From: Terriglobia bacterium
GTDB lineage: Bacteria; Acidobacteriota; Terriglobia; Bryobacterales; Bryobacteraceae
Reading direction: 5' to 3'
Length of the DNA: 64,000 nucleotides
NCBI GenBank assembly: GCA_020073265.1
Contig: JAIQFN010000024.1
Span: forward strand, 22,558 to 86,557
Shown: positions 30,467 to 37,960 of the stretch, piece after piece
Layout of the letters: the number at the start of each line of letters is the position of its first letter
Position numbering within the stretch: position 1 is the stretch's first letter
Translations under genes and position numbers: made by a program
Notes under the pieces: generated by a model
The model's database searches: none
Told to the model about the DNA's origin: nothing
The model's input: only the letters and a program-made list of their open reading frames with translations

Positions 30467-32203
30467 TTGCAGTTAACGGAAATAGCCCCGGAACTAGCCG
30501 ACGCCGCGGACGTTCTAAGCGATCAGCTTCGCGTTCATTTGCAGCGGCTGGCGGTGTTTCTTCTGCCTCACGCGGAGACGCTGGATCGAAAATTCCTCGC
30601 CAAGCTCAAGGATCGGCACCTGGAGCCGCGGGAGTACGAACCCAAGATTCGCCAGGCGCTGGCCGCGCTAACTCCCGGAGCCGCCGCGCGCATTCTGGCC
30701 AGCGGGCATCCGCCGCTGAAGTTCATCGAGCAGGTGGAATACAACGGACGGCGGCTGGCTAAGTTGAATCTTCCTCCCAGCGTGGTGGTGGAGGCGCTGC
30801 AGCAGTACGACGCGCTGCTGACGCCGCTGCTGCGCGAGCTGCGTCCCAATGAATACGCCAACCTGCAATGGGTGCGTGAGCAGCTTCACTTTTGCGTCAC
30901 CCTGACACTCAACAACGCGTACTACCAGGTTCGGGAGGCCGAAACCCAGGCGTTTTACGAGCTGTTCCGCATCGAGCTGGAATCGCGCAACCTGGACGAA
31001 CTGCTGCGCCGGTTCCTGGAGGCTCTGGTGCAGGTCTGTCATGCCGACGCGGGTCATCTTTACCTGCTAAATGACAGGCGCAGCGCTTGGGTGTTGCGCG
31101 CCAAGGCCGAACCGGGCGAGGACGGCCGCGCAACGCTGGCGGACGTTCCGAACGGGCCGGCCAAGCTCAAGATGCTGTCGCAGTCGCGGCAAATCAGCCT
31201 GCCGGAGGGGAGCGGGCGTCTGCTGCTGGACCCGGGCTGGAAGGACAAGTTCAAGGTCTGCTGGTCGATCCCGCTGGCCGCGCGAGGCCGGACCGCCGGG
31301 GTGATGCAGTTTGGGTTCTCGAAGTCCTATGAATGGCTCCCGCGCGAGCAGGAGCTGCTGGCTGCCGCCGCCGAGCGCTGCCTGATGGCGGCCGAGAAAG
31401 CGCGCCTGATGGAGAACCTGGCGGCCAGCGAAGAACAGATCCGGCAGCTCGCCGAACACATGCTGCATGTGGAGGAGATGGAGCGGCGGCGCATCAGCCG
31501 TGAACTGCACGACGAAGCCGGGCAATCGCTGCTGTGCATCCGCTTACAGATGGAATTGCTGGAGCAGGCCCTGCCGGCCGAGCATGCCGAGTGGATCGGC
31601 AAGCTGCGGGAGGCGCGGGATCTCACCGAGCGGACGATTCTGGAAATGCGGCGGCTGATCGCGGCCCTGAGTCCGGCGGTGCTGGAGCAGCTCGGTTTGG
31701 GCGCGGCGCTGCGCCAGTTGGTGAACCGCTTCCGCAGGCTGCAACCCATCCGCGTGCGCCTGCTGCTGGGCCGCCTCCGAAGGCTGCCGCAACATACTGA
31801 AATCATTGTGTATAGGCTGGTTCAGGAATGCTGCAATAACATCGCCAAGCACGCCGGCGCCACCAGCGTAAACATTTCCGTACGATCCGCCGATGGATGG
31901 GTGAGACTGGCCGTTGAGGACAACGGAGTCGGCTTCAAGGTAGAAGAAGCGCTGGCCCGGAAAGATGCATTTGGGTTGTCCGGCATGAGAGAGCGCGTTG
32001 CCCTGCTAGGCGGCAGGTTTGAAATTCGAAGCCATCCCAGGAATGGGAACGCAAGGCTGGACCGCAGAAATCCAGGACGCGGTACCAAGATATTGATCAG
32101 CCTTCCGGTGGCGAAGGAGCCGCCAGCATTGAACCTGATGGAACCGATCGCTGCCAAACCGATCGGTAAGCTGCCGCGGAGGGTAAGAGCGGTGCCAGCA
32201 TAG
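30467..32203 (+). CDS. NarL-type sensor histidine kinase with GAF domain
   Basis: 578 residues if started at TTG 30467; TATAAC lies just upstream, and a TTG at 30368 is also in frame, so the start is uncertain. There is no membrane helix. The N-terminal 180 residues are helical and unassigned (LAVFLLPHAETLDRKFLAKL). A GAF domain follows at about 185-305 (ALVQVCHADAGHLYLL). The kinase part is HisKA_3: H348 in RRRISRELHDEAGQS, then an ATPase with CCNNIAKHAGA, VEDNGVGF and FGLSGMRERVALLGG. It senses a cytoplasmic signal. The LuxR-type regulator 73 bases downstream is almost surely its partner. Confidence 0.88.
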   Translation: MQLTEIAPELADAADVLSDQLRVHLQRLAVFLLPHAETLDRKFLAKLKDRHLEPREYEPKIRQALAALTPGAAARILASGHPPLKFIEQVEYNGRRLAKLNLPPSVVVEALQQYDALLTPLLRELRPNEYANLQWVREQLHFCVTLTLNNAYYQVREAETQAFYELFRIELESRNLDELLRRFLEALVQVCHADAGHLYLLNDRRSAWVLRAKAEPGEDGRATLADVPNGPAKLKMLSQSRQISLPEGSGRLLLDPGWKDKFKVCWSIPLAARGRTAGVMQFGFSKSYEWLPREQELLAAAAERCLMAAEKARLMENLAASEEQIRQLAEHMLHVEEMERRRISRELHDEAGQSLLCIRLQMELLEQALPAEHAEWIGKLREARDLTERTILEMRRLIAALSPAVLEQLGLGAALRQLVNRFRRLQPIRVRLLLGRLRRLPQHTEIIVYRLVQECCNNIAKHAGATSVNISVRSADGWVRLAVEDNGVGFKVEEALARKDAFGLSGMRERVALLGGRFEIRSHPRNGNARLDRRNPGRGTKILISLPVAKEPPALNLMEPIAAKPIGKLPRRVRAVPA

Positions 32204-32276
32204 CCTGGCGCGGCTGCCCGCAAGCGGTGGCCGAAGACTAGGAAAGGGATTTTAGAAAACAGATCGGGCAAACGAT

Positions 32277-32942
32277 ATGGCAAAGACTCGCATCATGTTG
32301 GCGGACGACCACACACTCTTTCGCCAGGGCATCAGAACGCTGATTTCAGCCGAGGCGGACATGGAAGTGGTCGCCGAAGCTTCCAACGGTGGCGACGCGG
32401 TCGAAAAGGCCGCCGAAGTACGGCCGGACGTAGTGCTGATGGACATCGGCATGCCCGGCTTGAGCAGCTTTGAAGCTACGCGGCAAATCAAGAAGAACCG
32501 GCCGGAAACCAAAGTTTTGTTCCTCACGATGTATGACGACGAAGACTACCTGGTGGAAGGAATGGAAGTCGGCGCCAGCGGTTATGTCCTGAAAGACAGC
32601 CCTTCGGCGCAACTGGTGGCCGCGGTGCGCGACATCTGCCGGGGCGGAAGCTATCTGAGCCCGCGCATGCTCTCACAGTTGGTGGATGATTTCCGGTCGC
32701 GGATCAAGTCGGCCAACCGGCTGCCGCGCTTTGCAACGCTCACCACGCGCGAGCGCGAAGTGCTGAAGATGCTCGCGGAAGGTAATTCTGTCAAAGAAAT
32801 CGCCTGCGACCTCAACCTGAGCGTCAAGACCGTGGAAGCGCACAAGTTCAACCTGATGCGCAAGCTCGACATCCACAACAAGGCGCAACTGGTCCAGTAC
32901 GCGATCCAGAAGAAGATCATCAAGATTCCGAATCTGGCTTAA
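32277..32942 (+). CDS. NarL/FixJ-family response regulator
   Basis: 221 residues from ATG 32277. Residues 5-120 are a receiver: LADDHTLFRQGIRTLI, Asp in DVVLMDIGMPG, LTMYDDEDY and Lys in GYVLKDSPSA. Residues about 150-215 are a LuxR-type helix-turn-helix: LTTREREVLKMLAEGNSVKE, then IACDLNLSVKTVEAHKFNLM. It binds DNA as a dimer after phosphorylation. Together with the HisKA_3 kinase just upstream it forms a complete two-component pair. Its target genes are not visible; fdhD begins 37 bases downstream. Confidence 0.92.
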   Translation: MAKTRIMLADDHTLFRQGIRTLISAEADMEVVAEASNGGDAVEKAAEVRPDVVLMDIGMPGLSSFEATRQIKKNRPETKVLFLTMYDDEDYLVEGMEVGASGYVLKDSPSAQLVAAVRDICRGGSYLSPRMLSQLVDDFRSRIKSANRLPRFATLTTREREVLKMLAEGNSVKEIACDLNLSVKTVEAHKFNLMRKLDIHNKAQLVQYAIQKKIIKIPNLA

Positions 32943-32979
32943 CCGGCGCTGACCCCAGAGAACCCGCTATGCTGTCGGT

Positions 32980-33771
32980 GTGAGCCGCAGCATTCTGACT
33001 GTTCCCATCCAGAAGGTCGAGGGCGCATCGTCGTCCACCCTGCAGGACCTGCTGCCCGTTGAAGAACCGCTCGAAATCCGGCTCTGCGACAGGACTGTCT
33101 CCATTACCATGCGGACGCCCGGCCAGGACCTCGAGCTGGCCGCGGGGTTTCTGTTTACCGAAGGCATAGTCGAGGGCGCGCACCAGATCCTGGACATTCA
33201 ATCGTCGAAGAATACCGTTACAGTGGCACTGAAGGCGGACGTCGAGATCGATTTCGAACGGCTGGAGCGGCACTTCTACACGACATCCAGTTGCGGGGTT
33301 TGCGGGAAAACCTCGATCGAAGCTCTGCAGATGCAGGGCTGTCCGACATTGCCTGGCAACGTGCCGGCCGTGCCTTCCCGAGTGATCCATGATCTGCCGG
33401 CGGCGCTGCGGCAGGATCAAGCGATCTTCGAACGGACCGGCGGACTGCATGGCGCCGCGCTTTTCGACCCAGCTGGCAAGCTGCTCCTGGTGCGCGAGGA
33501 CGTGGGGCGGCACAACGCGGTGGACAAAGTGGTCGGCGGGGAAATGCTGGCCGGACGTACCCCGCTCGCCGGCAAGCTGCTGCTGGTGAGCGGACGCGCG
33601 AGCTTCGAGTTGACGCAGAAGGCGCTCATGGCGGGCATCCCCATCCTGGCTGCGGTGGGTGCTCCCTCCAGCCTGGCGGTGGAGACCGCGCGAAGATTCA
33701 ACATGACGCTGCTGGGCTTCGTCCGCGAAGGACGTTTTAACATTTATTCAGGAGCTTCGAGAATTCAGTGA
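32980..33771 (+). CDS. fdhD: Formate dehydrogenase accessory sulfurtransferase FdhD
   Basis: 263 residues from GTG 32980. FdhD carries sulfur from IscS to the molybdenum cofactor of formate dehydrogenase and is needed for that enzyme's activity. The sulfur-carrying pair is present as SSCGVCGKTS; other family motifs are ELAAGFLFTEGIV, GGLHGAALFD, REDVGRHNAVDKVVG and SGRASFELTQKA. No formate dehydrogenase gene lies in the window. The stop overlaps the start of the next gene (GTGA). Confidence 0.94.
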   Translation: MSRSILTVPIQKVEGASSSTLQDLLPVEEPLEIRLCDRTVSITMRTPGQDLELAAGFLFTEGIVEGAHQILDIQSSKNTVTVALKADVEIDFERLERHFYTTSSCGVCGKTSIEALQMQGCPTLPGNVPAVPSRVIHDLPAALRQDQAIFERTGGLHGAALFDPAGKLLLVREDVGRHNAVDKVVGGEMLAGRTPLAGKLLLVSGRASFELTQKALMAGIPILAAVGAPSSLAVETARRFNMTLLGFVREGRFNIYSGASRIQ

Positions 33772-34154
33772 AACTTCGAATTCATGCCAACGCTCTGCGG
33801 CTGCGGTTGAATCAAGCCGAGGTGGCGCAGTTCAGCAAGACCGGCTGGCTGGAGGAATCTGTCGAGTTTGCCCGCGGAACCAGCCTGACCTACGGACTGG
33901 AGTCTTTGTCAAGCCTGGCGGCTCCGCGCGCGGTTTATCAGAACGGCACGCTGCGGATTCAAGTGCCGAGCAGCGCCGCCAACGAATGGATCACCACCGA
34001 ACGCGTGGGCATCTCCTGTGAACAACCGCTGAGCGACGGGAAGCAACTTTCGATTCTGATCGAAAAAGATTTCAAGTGCCTGCACAGCCCGAATCCGGAT
34101 CCGGAGGCTTATCCCAATCCGCTGGCCGCTGCGCGCGCTCCAAAAATGGAATAG
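33768..34154 (+). CDS. Conserved small protein coupled to fdhD (DUF7009-like)
   Basis: 128 residues from GTG 33768, whose GTGA overlaps the fdhD stop. The N-terminus (MKLRIHANALRLRLNQAEVA) is the recognisable part of a family I associate with DUF7009; then GLESLSSLAAPRAV, beta-rich sequence (TLRIQVPSSAANEW) and a conserved end (SILIEKDFKCLHS, then PDPEAYPNP). The FKCLHS Cys-His could bind metal. There is no signal peptide. The coupling to fdhD is what stands out: if conserved, it suggests a part in formate dehydrogenase or molybdenum metabolism, but that is inference. Confidence 0.75.
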   Translation: MKLRIHANALRLRLNQAEVAQFSKTGWLEESVEFARGTSLTYGLESLSSLAAPRAVYQNGTLRIQVPSSAANEWITTERVGISCEQPLSDGKQLSILIEKDFKCLHSPNPDPEAYPNPLAAARAPKME

Positions 34155-34176
34155 GGCGCCGGAAACCAGCGCCCTA
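34152..34176 (+). terminator. Hairpin at the end of the fdhD transcript, no T-tract
   Basis: TAGGGCGC at 34152-34159 pairs perfectly with GCGCCCTA at 34169-34176 around a 9-base loop. The left arm contains the TAG stop codon of the gene at 33768. No run of T follows, so it would be at best a weak terminator or an mRNA 3' end stabiliser. Confidence 0.35.
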
Positions 34177-34263
34177 CGCCGCGTCGATCAGATTCGACCC
34201 TGGAGTTGTAACGTCTTGGTCCCCTTCTGGTCGGGGCTCCCGAGTCCGATCAGATCGATCTTA

Positions 34264-35844
34264 TCACGAGATCTTCTCGCCAATCGACTTGGCTTGCAGG
34301 AACTGCAGCAAGTAATCCGGGCCGCCGGCCTTGGAATCCGTCCCGGACATATTGAATCCGCCGAAAGGATGCGCGCCGACCATCGCGCCCGTGCACTTGC
34401 GATTGATGTAGAGATTGCCGACGAAAAACTGGTCGCGCGCCTTGCGGATCTTCTCGGGGTTCTTGGTGAACACCGCGCCGGTGAGCCCGTATTCGGAATC
34501 GTTGGCGAGTTCCAGCGCGTGGTCGAAGTCGCGCGCCTTGGCGACCGCGAGCACCGGGCCGAAGATCTCTTCCTGAAAGACGCGCGCTTTGGAATCCACG
34601 TCGGCGATGACGGTGGGCTGGATGAAGTAGCCGTCGCCGGACGTCGAGGAACCTCCGGCAATCAGCCGGCCCTCTTGCTTGCCCATTTCCACGTAGTCCA
34701 GAATCGTCCGCTTTGCGCCCGCGTTGATCACCGGACCCATGTAGTTGTCCGGCTCATCCGACGGCCCCACTTTCAGGCCGGCAACCTCGGCCTTGAGCTT
34801 CTCCAGGAACCGATCGTATACCGCCTGATCCACGATGGCGCGCGAGCAGGCCGAGCATTTCTGTCCCTGGTAGCCGAACGCCGACCAGAGAACGCCCTTG
34901 ACGGCGCTGTCGAGATCGGCCTCGCGGTCCACGATGATAGCGTCCTTACCGCCCATCTCGGCGATCACGCGCTTGATCCAGATCTGCCCCTTGCGCGGCT
35001 TGGCGGCCAGTTCATTGATGCGCAGACCGACGTCGCGCGATCCGGTGAACGCGACGAAGCGCGTCAGAGGATGCTCCACCAGCAGGTCGCCGATCACCGC
35101 GCCGCTGCCGACCAGCAGCGAAAACGACTTCGCCGGGAAGCCGGCCTCGAGCAGCACTTCTGCAAACTTGGCCGCGATGGTGGGCGTGTCGCTGGAAGGC
35201 TTGATAACCGCGGTGTTGCCCGCCACCAGCGCAGCCGTGGTCATCCCCACCATGATGGCCAGCGGAAAATTCCAAGGCGGAACGATGAGGCCGGCGCCCA
35301 GCGGTAGATACAGCATCTCGTCCTTCTCGCCCGGCAGTTGCAACAGAGGATCGGGCTTGGCGAGGCGCAGCATCTGGCGCGCGTAGTAATCGCAGAAATC
35401 GATCGCTTCGGAAACGTCCGCGTCCGCCTCCGGCCAGGTCTTGCCTGCCTCGTAAACCAGCCAGGCGTCGAACTCGAACTTGCGCTTGCGGATCAGCGCG
35501 GCCGCCCGCAGCAGCATGTCGACGCGGGTCTCGGCCGGAGTCGCGCGCCACTGCGGGAAAAACGCATGCGCGGATTCCACGGCTTCCTTGGCCAGCGCCG
35601 CCGTGGCCTTGCTGTGGATGCCGACGATCTCAGCCGGCCGCGACGGGTTGAGCGAATGAAGTTTATCCGGTGTCTTCTCACGGCGGCCTGCAATCAGCAG
35701 GTCGTACTCGCGTCCGAACTGGGCACGCACCTCGCGCAGGGCTTTCTCCATGGCCTCCCGGTTGGCAGGTTTGGAGAAATCGGCCACTGGCTCGTTGGAA
35801 AACGCCGGAAGCGATCGCACCGGCTCGAGAATGGTGGTACTCAT
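34264..35844 (-). CDS. pruA: 1-pyrroline-5-carboxylate dehydrogenase
   Basis: 526 residues from ATG 35844. The enzyme oxidises glutamate semialdehyde (P5C) to glutamate with NAD, the second step of proline breakdown. Motifs: LIVPPWNFPLAI, VIKPSSDTP, FTGSRDVGLRI, the general-base Glu in VIAEMGGKDAIIVD, the catalytic Cys in GQKCSACSRAI, and EIFGPVLAVAK. The N-terminal extension FSKPANREAMEKAL and the overall length match the RocA/PruA group better than generic aldehyde dehydrogenases. It is monofunctional: no proline dehydrogenase domain, and none nearby in the window. Confidence 0.93.
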   Translation of the reverse strand: MSTTILEPVRSLPAFSNEPVADFSKPANREAMEKALREVRAQFGREYDLLIAGRREKTPDKLHSLNPSRPAEIVGIHSKATAALAKEAVESAHAFFPQWRATPAETRVDMLLRAAALIRKRKFEFDAWLVYEAGKTWPEADADVSEAIDFCDYYARQMLRLAKPDPLLQLPGEKDEMLYLPLGAGLIVPPWNFPLAIMVGMTTAALVAGNTAVIKPSSDTPTIAAKFAEVLLEAGFPAKSFSLLVGSGAVIGDLLVEHPLTRFVAFTGSRDVGLRINELAAKPRKGQIWIKRVIAEMGGKDAIIVDREADLDSAVKGVLWSAFGYQGQKCSACSRAIVDQAVYDRFLEKLKAEVAGLKVGPSDEPDNYMGPVINAGAKRTILDYVEMGKQEGRLIAGGSSTSGDGYFIQPTVIADVDSKARVFQEEIFGPVLAVAKARDFDHALELANDSEYGLTGAVFTKNPEKIRKARDQFFVGNLYINRKCTGAMVGAHPFGGFNMSGTDSKAGGPDYLLQFLQAKSIGEKIS

Positions 35845-35854
35845 CTGGGAATCG

Positions 35855-36142
35855 TCACCCCTTCAAATTGGACGCGGTGCTTTCGACGATCTTGCGCCCG
35901 CGTTCGAACATGTCGGCCGCGTCGTCCGCCAGTTTGCGGCCGCGGTCGTACATCTCCTTGCCGCGATCCAGCATGTCCCGGCCCGATTCGGCCAGCGCGT
36001 CGCGTCCCTTTTGAGTCTGTTTCGCGATTCTCCGCCGCGTGGCCTCGCCCGAAGCTGGGGCGTAGAGCAACGCGATGGTCGCGCCGATCGCGATGCCCGC
36101 CGCGAACCAAACTACCTTGCCGCCATAATCTTCATCCGCCAT
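35855..36142 (-). CDS. YtxH-domain membrane protein
   Basis: 95 residues from ATG 36142, which has GGAGG just before it. One membrane helix at about 8-28 (VVWFAAGIAIGATIALLYAP) followed by the SGEATRRRI motif is the YtxH signature; the rest is a charged helix with repeated DRG units (DMLDRGKEMYDRGRKL). YtxH proteins are general stress or envelope proteins whose job is not known. It lies 10 bases upstream of the P5C dehydrogenase, so the two may be co-transcribed. Confidence 0.85.
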   Translation of the reverse strand: MADEDYGGKVVWFAAGIAIGATIALLYAPASGEATRRRIAKQTQKGRDALAESGRDMLDRGKEMYDRGRKLADDAADMFERGRKIVESTASNLKG

Positions 36143-36192
36143 AAAACCTCCACCGACCATTCTACCGCCGCGACTGCTGGTATCCTCAGACT

Positions 36193-36666
36193 ATGAGCGC
36201 TCCTGCGGATCTCGTCACTGTGTATCGCTCCATGGACGCGACCGCCAAGGAAGACTGCCAGACGCTGGTGGAGCTTCTGACATCGCGGGGCATCGCCGCG
36301 GCAATGCAAGATGACTCCGCGCCCGGCGTGCCGGAGGGAACCTTCCAGGTCTCTGTTCCGTCAGCCGACGCAGCGACGGCCGAGAAGCTGATCGCAGAGA
36401 ATTCGCAGCCGGGCGAGGCGGAAGAAGTCGACAACTCCGAGCATCTGAACCTGGAGACGATTTTTCACTCCGAGGGCAGCGGCAACCTGGCGGAATTCGA
36501 GGCTATGGGGATCAAAAGCCTTCTGGAAGCAAACGGGATCGCGGCCGTGCTGGTAGGTGATTCCGTTCTGCCGAACCTGCCGTTTGAGGTGCGGGTGGCG
36601 CGCGACCAGGCCCAGCAAGCCCGCGAGCTGATCGCGGAAGCGCAAAACACGGAGCCGGCCGAATAG
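36193..36666 (+). CDS. Protein with two DUF2007-like domains
   Basis: 157 residues from ATG 36193. Two similar ferredoxin-fold-like halves are visible: residues 6-75 (VTVYRSMDATAKEDCQTLVE, then LLTSRGIAAAM) and 90-150 (EFEAMGIKSLLEANGIAAVL and FEVRVARDQAQQARELI). Each has the pattern of DUF2007, the so-called putative signal-transducing domain, in which a helix with LLxxxGI is followed by a strand with V. An acidic linker joins them. No signal peptide, so cytoplasmic. The biochemical role of this family is not known. Confidence 0.78.
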   Translation: MSAPADLVTVYRSMDATAKEDCQTLVELLTSRGIAAAMQDDSAPGVPEGTFQVSVPSADAATAEKLIAENSQPGEAEEVDNSEHLNLETIFHSEGSGNLAEFEAMGIKSLLEANGIAAVLVGDSVLPNLPFEVRVARDQAQQARELIAEAQNTEPAE

Positions 36667-36684
36667 TCCGTCTGTTAAAAAGAG

Positions 36685-36987
36685 ATGGCCTTGCGATTAC
36701 TCGGGATGTTGCTCGCGCTGGCGGCGCTGGCCGTCGCCGAAACACCGCTGGCCAACTTCGACGGCGCCGTTCACGGCGTATCCAAGAAGCAGATTACGAT
36801 AGAAAACCCCGAAGGCAACCTGGTGGATTTCGAGATCAACCGGAAGACGCGGTTGATGCGGGGCAAGAAACAGATCTCAGTGGAAGACCTCAAGACCGGC
36901 GACGCGGTTACGATCGAAGCCCGGCAGGAAGTGGAACGATACCTGATCGCGGTCACGATCACGGTGCACGAAAAACCTAAGGACTGA
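36685..36987 (+). CDS. Small secreted protein, DUF5666-like
   Basis: 100 residues from ATG 36685, with AAAGAGATGG spacing. A signal peptide (MALRLLGMLLALAALAVA) is followed by a small beta-rich domain: FDGAVHGVSKKQITIEN, FEINRKTRLM, KKQISVEDLKTGDAVTIEAR and LIAVTITVH. The pattern (a strand, TRL, then LKTGD-V) is that of OB-like domains such as DUF5666, known from many exported proteins. It lies 18 bases after the DUF2007 protein and may share its transcript. Function unknown. Confidence 0.78.
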   Translation: MALRLLGMLLALAALAVAETPLANFDGAVHGVSKKQITIENPEGNLVDFEINRKTRLMRGKKQISVEDLKTGDAVTIEARQEVERYLIAVTITVHEKPKD

Positions 36988-36997
36988 CTGAAGCAGC

Positions 36998-37357
36998 CTA
37001 GGCCTCGTATTTTTCAAACTCCAACTGATCCCCGCGCACCGTTCCAGTAGCCGCCGCGGTGCCGCTGGGAAGTTCCAGCACCGAATGCGCGAACAGACTG
37101 CCGGACATGCGCCAGCGCGGCATGTCGCTCCTGACTTTGAGCACGCGCCGCTTGCGGTCGAGAAACAATACGTCGATCGGAAACTTCATCCCGATGGTGT
37201 GGACCGCTTCGCAGGGCGTGATCCAGAGTCCCTCACCGGGCTCCAGACCGCTGTGCTTCAACAGCCCGATCTTGCGCTTGATGCTGGTGTCGGCGATGTC
37301 CGCGCGATCCGCCAGCACCGCATTCCTGGATGGATTCCGTACGCGAAGTTTTTGCAA
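36998..37357 (-). CDS. DUF192 family protein
   Basis: 119 residues from TTG 37357. The DUF192 motifs are clear: ADTSIKRKIGLLKHSGLEPG, GLWITPCEAVHTIGMKFPID and VLFLDRKRRVLKV, then LELPSGTAA. Unlike many members there is no signal peptide, so this copy is cytoplasmic. The function of the family is not established. It is divergent from tag with only 38 bases between the starts, so the two promoters must overlap. Confidence 0.85.
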   Translation of the reverse strand: MQKLRVRNPSRNAVLADRADIADTSIKRKIGLLKHSGLEPGEGLWITPCEAVHTIGMKFPIDVLFLDRKRRVLKVRSDMPRWRMSGSLFAHSVLELPSGTAAATGTVRGDQLEFEKYEA

Positions 37358-37395
37358 TTTTCCGGGAGCCTCGCTCAGGATCTATTATTGCGTGT

Positions 37396-37953
37396 ATGCA
37401 ACGTTGCCATTGGGCCGCCAACGAACTCTCCATCGCTTATCACGACCAGGAATGGGGCGTGCCGCTGCACGACGACCGGAGGCTTTTCGAGTTTCTGATT
37501 CTGGAAGGAGCGCAGGCGGGTCTGAGTTGGGACACCATCCTGGCGAAGCGTGAGAACTATCGCAAGGCCTTTGATCGCTTCGATGCGGCGAAAGTGGCGC
37601 GCTATGACTCGACGAAAATCCGCCAGCTGCTGGCCGATCCCGGCATCGTGCGCAATCGGTTGAAGATCGCCTCGGCGGTTCAGAACGCGAAGGCGTTCCT
37701 GGAGGTTCAAAACGAGTTCGGCGGTTTCGATCCTTACATCTGGCGTTTCGTGGACGGCAGGCCGAAGAAGAACCGCTGGAAGAATCACAAAGATGTGCCG
37801 TCTCAGACCGCTGAATCCACGGCGATGAGCAAGGATCTCGGACAGCGCGGGTTCAAGTTCGTCGGCTCGACCATCTGCTATGCCTTCATGCAAGCGGTCG
37901 GCATGGTGAACGATCACACCGTGGGCTGTTTTCGCTGGAAGCAAGTTGGGTAG
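37396..37953 (+). CDS. tag: DNA-3-methyladenine glycosylase I
   Basis: 185 residues from ATG 37396. It removes 3-methyladenine from alkylated DNA. The start MQRCHWA with the zinc Cys, then AYHDQEWGVPLHDDRRLFE, LEGAQAGLSWDTIL, and the end MQAVGMVNDHTVGCFRW with the zinc His and Cys match E. coli Tag closely. Upstream frame extension to 37330 would add residues not found in the family. Length is normal. Confidence 0.94.
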   Translation: MQRCHWAANELSIAYHDQEWGVPLHDDRRLFEFLILEGAQAGLSWDTILAKRENYRKAFDRFDAAKVARYDSTKIRQLLADPGIVRNRLKIASAVQNAKAFLEVQNEFGGFDPYIWRFVDGRPKKNRWKNHKDVPSQTAESTAMSKDLGQRGFKFVGSTICYAFMQAVGMVNDHTVGCFRWKQVG

Positions 37954-37960
37954 GTGCCGC

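Noticed and set aside
34152..34176. Strong intrinsic terminator after the fdhD-linked gene
   Set aside because: The stem is perfect but there is no T-tract on either strand, so it is listed only as a weak candidate.
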